Below, piece by piece: positions 22,989 through 24,102 of a stretch of 24,102 nucleotides of DNA. The notes beneath the pieces were generated by a model. The model had not been told where the DNA came from. It ran no database searches and saw nothing but the letters and a program-made list of their open reading frames with translations. The stretch's first letter is position 1. Each line of letters starts with the position of its first letter. Made by a program: the position numbers and the translations under genes. The stretch lies in contig VGAF01000007.1 in the NCBI GenBank assembly GCA_016870855.1, positions 1 through 24,102 on the forward strand. The letters are read 5' to 3'. Source of the DNA: Actinomycetota bacterium. GTDB taxonomy: Bacteria > Actinomycetota > Actinomycetes > Nanopelagicales > Nanopelagicaceae.

Positions 22989-23431
22989 AGGGTGAATCCC
23001 TCCCAGCGCTTTCCATGAGGAATTGCACTTACATTTCGCTCATCATCGCTCGCGCCAAACTCAATGAGAATCTCTAGGAAATCCTCACCAAAGCGCGCTC
23101 CCACTTCCCCGCCCCACTCAATAACCGTAACCGCGCTCTCTCGCCCAGTGTCTAGATCCAAGTCATCAAATTCAAAGGTTGTCTTTGCGCTTCCCAATAA
23201 CCGATAAGCATCAACATGAATAAGCGGGATCTCTCCCTTATGGACGCGGGAGATCACAAATGTTGGCGAAGTGATTCCGATAATGCCAAGGCCAGCGCCA
23301 ATTCCTTGAGTTAGCGCAGTTTTACCGGCTCCCAAAGGCCCAGAGAGAACAACTAGATCTCCAGCCTTTGTTTTCGAGGCAATAAATTGACCGAGCTCGC
23401 GCATCTCATCGACTGAGTTCACTTTGCGCAT
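22985..23431 (-). CDS. tsaE: t6A biosynthesis ATPase TsaE
   Basis: A 148-residue P-loop ATPase needed for multiple turnover of the TsaB-TsaD complex. Walker A GPLGAGKT (31-38), switch region ITSPTFVISRVH, HVDAYRL and VIEWGG are conserved. First gene of the tsa operon. In many actinobacteria alr lies immediately upstream; here a different gene with its own terminator does. A -10 box six bases before the ATG and lack of a Shine-Dalgarno suggest leaderless translation. Confidence 0.95.
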   Translation of the reverse strand: MRKVNSVDEMRELGQFIASKTKAGDLVVLSGPLGAGKTALTQGIGAGLGIIGITSPTFVISRVHKGEIPLIHVDAYRLLGSAKTTFEFDDLDLDTGRESAVTVIEWGGEVGARFGEDFLEILIEFGASDDERNVSAIPHGKRWEGFTL

Positions 23432-23443
23432 TTGATAAGGCTA
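23432..23443 (-). promoter_or_regulatory. Predicted leaderless promoter of the tsa operon (-10 TAGCCT)
   Basis: On the minus strand TAGCCT (23438-23443) is followed by exactly six bases and the tsaE ATG. It starts only three bases after the T-tract of the upstream terminator; no -35 is visible since the terminator stem occupies that position. Confidence 0.48.
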
Positions 23444-23446
23444 TCC

Positions 23447-23481
23447 AAAAAATGAAGCGGGGCCCGGTTTCCCGGGCCCCG
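23447..23481 (-). terminator. Intrinsic terminator of the right-edge gene
   Basis: On the minus strand a 10-bp stem CGGGGCCCGG/CCGGGCCCCG (23458-23467 and 23472-23481) with a GAAA tetraloop, then CTTCATTTTTT. A small extra dyad TTAACC/GGTTAA (23501-23516) lies between it and the preceding stop codon. Confidence 0.93.
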
Positions 23482-23516
23482 TTCACTTATTACTAACTAA
23501 TTAACCACCAGGTTAA

Positions 23517-24102
23517 TCAACCACCTAGAACCCTCAGTCTCGGTGCAACGTAGCCCCGATCAAAGGTCATGTTTCCTGCTTTGCGCAACTTTGTGAGCAA
23601 CGCTCCGCCGGACAAGTTCTTTCCGTTCTCGGCAGCATAAGCAAGCATGTCTGCAATTGCTAAGTACTGAGAGACAGTGAAGTTACAGTGGTTAGTTCCA
23701 GTAGCAGCTGGGACCGTTGTGTCTGGTGATCCAAGCGCAGTGAACTTCATGTACTTCTCTGGTGGGAAGTTCCATAGAACCAATTGATTATAAGCAGGCT
23801 TTGTCCGTATACCTGCCTTCTTTGCTGCCGCCCACTTTTCAGCATGATGGGCAGCATATTTGTCAGCGAGTGATTGCTGAATTCCTGCCAAGGTTGCTGG
23901 GTCTGAGGTGCCCTTGAAAAGAATTGACGGCTTATCCACCTTTCCAGTGTGCGAAGCCAGAGTTTGTAGCTTGGCAATAGCTGCTGGATTTCCTTTGACC
24001 CGCGGAACAGCTGCGAGGTAGGCAAGCATCGCATCCGTTGCACTCTTACCGGAAAGTGCGGAAACCCAAATGAATTGGTCTTCTGCGACTCTCGCTGCGT
24101 AA
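23517..24102 (-). CDS. Probable alpha/beta-hydrolase-like protein, N-terminus outside window
   Basis: The open frame continues to the right edge, so 194 C-terminal residues are seen; the internal ATG at 24029 is not the start. KPSILFKGTSDP resembles the strand and turn that carry the catalytic acid of alpha/beta hydrolases, and TNHCNFTVSQYLAIADML resembles the loop carrying the catalytic histidine. The nucleophile elbow (GxSxG) would be in the missing part. A lysine/alanine-rich helix (ADKYAAHHAEKWAAAKKAG) lies between. A secretion signal cannot be judged. It occupies the position next to tsaE where many actinobacteria have alr, but shows no alanine racemase motif. Family assignment is tentative. 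Confidence 0.5.
   Translation of the reverse strand, partial: YAARVAEDQFIWVSALSGKSATDAMLAYLAAVPRVKGNPAAIAKLQTLASHTGKVDKPSILFKGTSDPATLAGIQQSLADKYAAHHAEKWAAAKKAGIRTKPAYNQLVLWNFPPEKYMKFTALGSPDTTVPAATGTNHCNFTVSQYLAIADMLAYAAENGKNLSGGALLTKLRKAGNMTFDRGYVAPRLRVLGG

Noticed and set aside
1..24102. Search for CRISPR arrays, insertion sequences, phage genes, attachment sites, rRNA or tRNA genes and large repeats.
   Set aside because: No regularly spaced repeats, transposase or integrase motifs, or RNA gene signatures were found; the segment looks like ordinary core chromosome.

Overview
The window is a compact chromosomal segment from a low-to-mid GC actinobacterium. The phylum is supported by a WhiB Fe-S regulator, a GuaB3 paralogue next to GuaB, a PerM/DUF6350 membrane protein after sucCD, a DUF3017 protein between folD and mdh, and a GroEL with a histidine-rich tail next to groES and the tsa genes. 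These neighbourhoods resemble mycobacterial and streptomycete chromosomes, but base composition looks only about 45-50% GC by eye and the genes are tightly packed. That combination fits a streamlined freshwater actinobacterium such as the acI/Nanopelagicales group. The lineage is an inference; no rRNA gene is present to confirm it. All genes but one at each window edge are complete.

Layout. 1-1159 (-): CNNM/CBS (CorC/HlyC-type) membrane protein, cut by the left edge. 1319-2401 (+): a promiscuous-type sugar ABC transporter ATPase with a hairpin-rich leader, ended by a bidirectional terminator. 2453-8887 (-): a central-carbon and one-carbon block, in transcription order sucC, sucD, perM-like, folD, DUF3017 protein, mdh, icd. 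8891-11110 (-): pcrA/uvrD helicase, divergent across only 23 bp from a PIG-L deacetylase (11134-11868, +). 11865-16331 (-): guanine nucleotide operon guaB, guaB3, guaA, followed by a secreted cyclophilin. 16357-17325 (-): a MerR-type regulator with a cobalamin-binding domain and the W-x9-EH signature of B12 photoreceptors, divergent from whiB (17412-17714, +). 17798-18736 (-): TerC-family membrane protein. 18803-20749 (-): groES-groEL with a CIRCE operator. 20955-23431 (-): tsaE-tsaB-rimI-tsaD, the tRNA t6A operon. 23517-24102 (-): C-terminal part of a probable alpha/beta-hydrolase-like protein.

How the parts work together. sucCD, mdh and icd supply four TCA-cycle polypeptides and folD supplies one-carbon units. 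The gua operon converts IMP to GMP. The tsa genes make the universal t6A37 tRNA modification. The MerR-B12/WhiB pair is the clearest sensory module: one protein with features of AdoCbl light sensing and one redox/NO-type Fe-S regulator transcribed away from each other.

Most notable signals: (1) the candidate B12 photoreceptor next to whiB; (2) a recurring TAnnnT -10 box placed exactly 6 or 7 bases before the start codon of eight genes, implying widespread leaderless transcription; (3) a GuaB3 with histidine where the IMPDH catalytic cysteine should be, beside a GuaB without its CBS module; (4) a nested inverted-repeat element between tsaD and the groES promoter.
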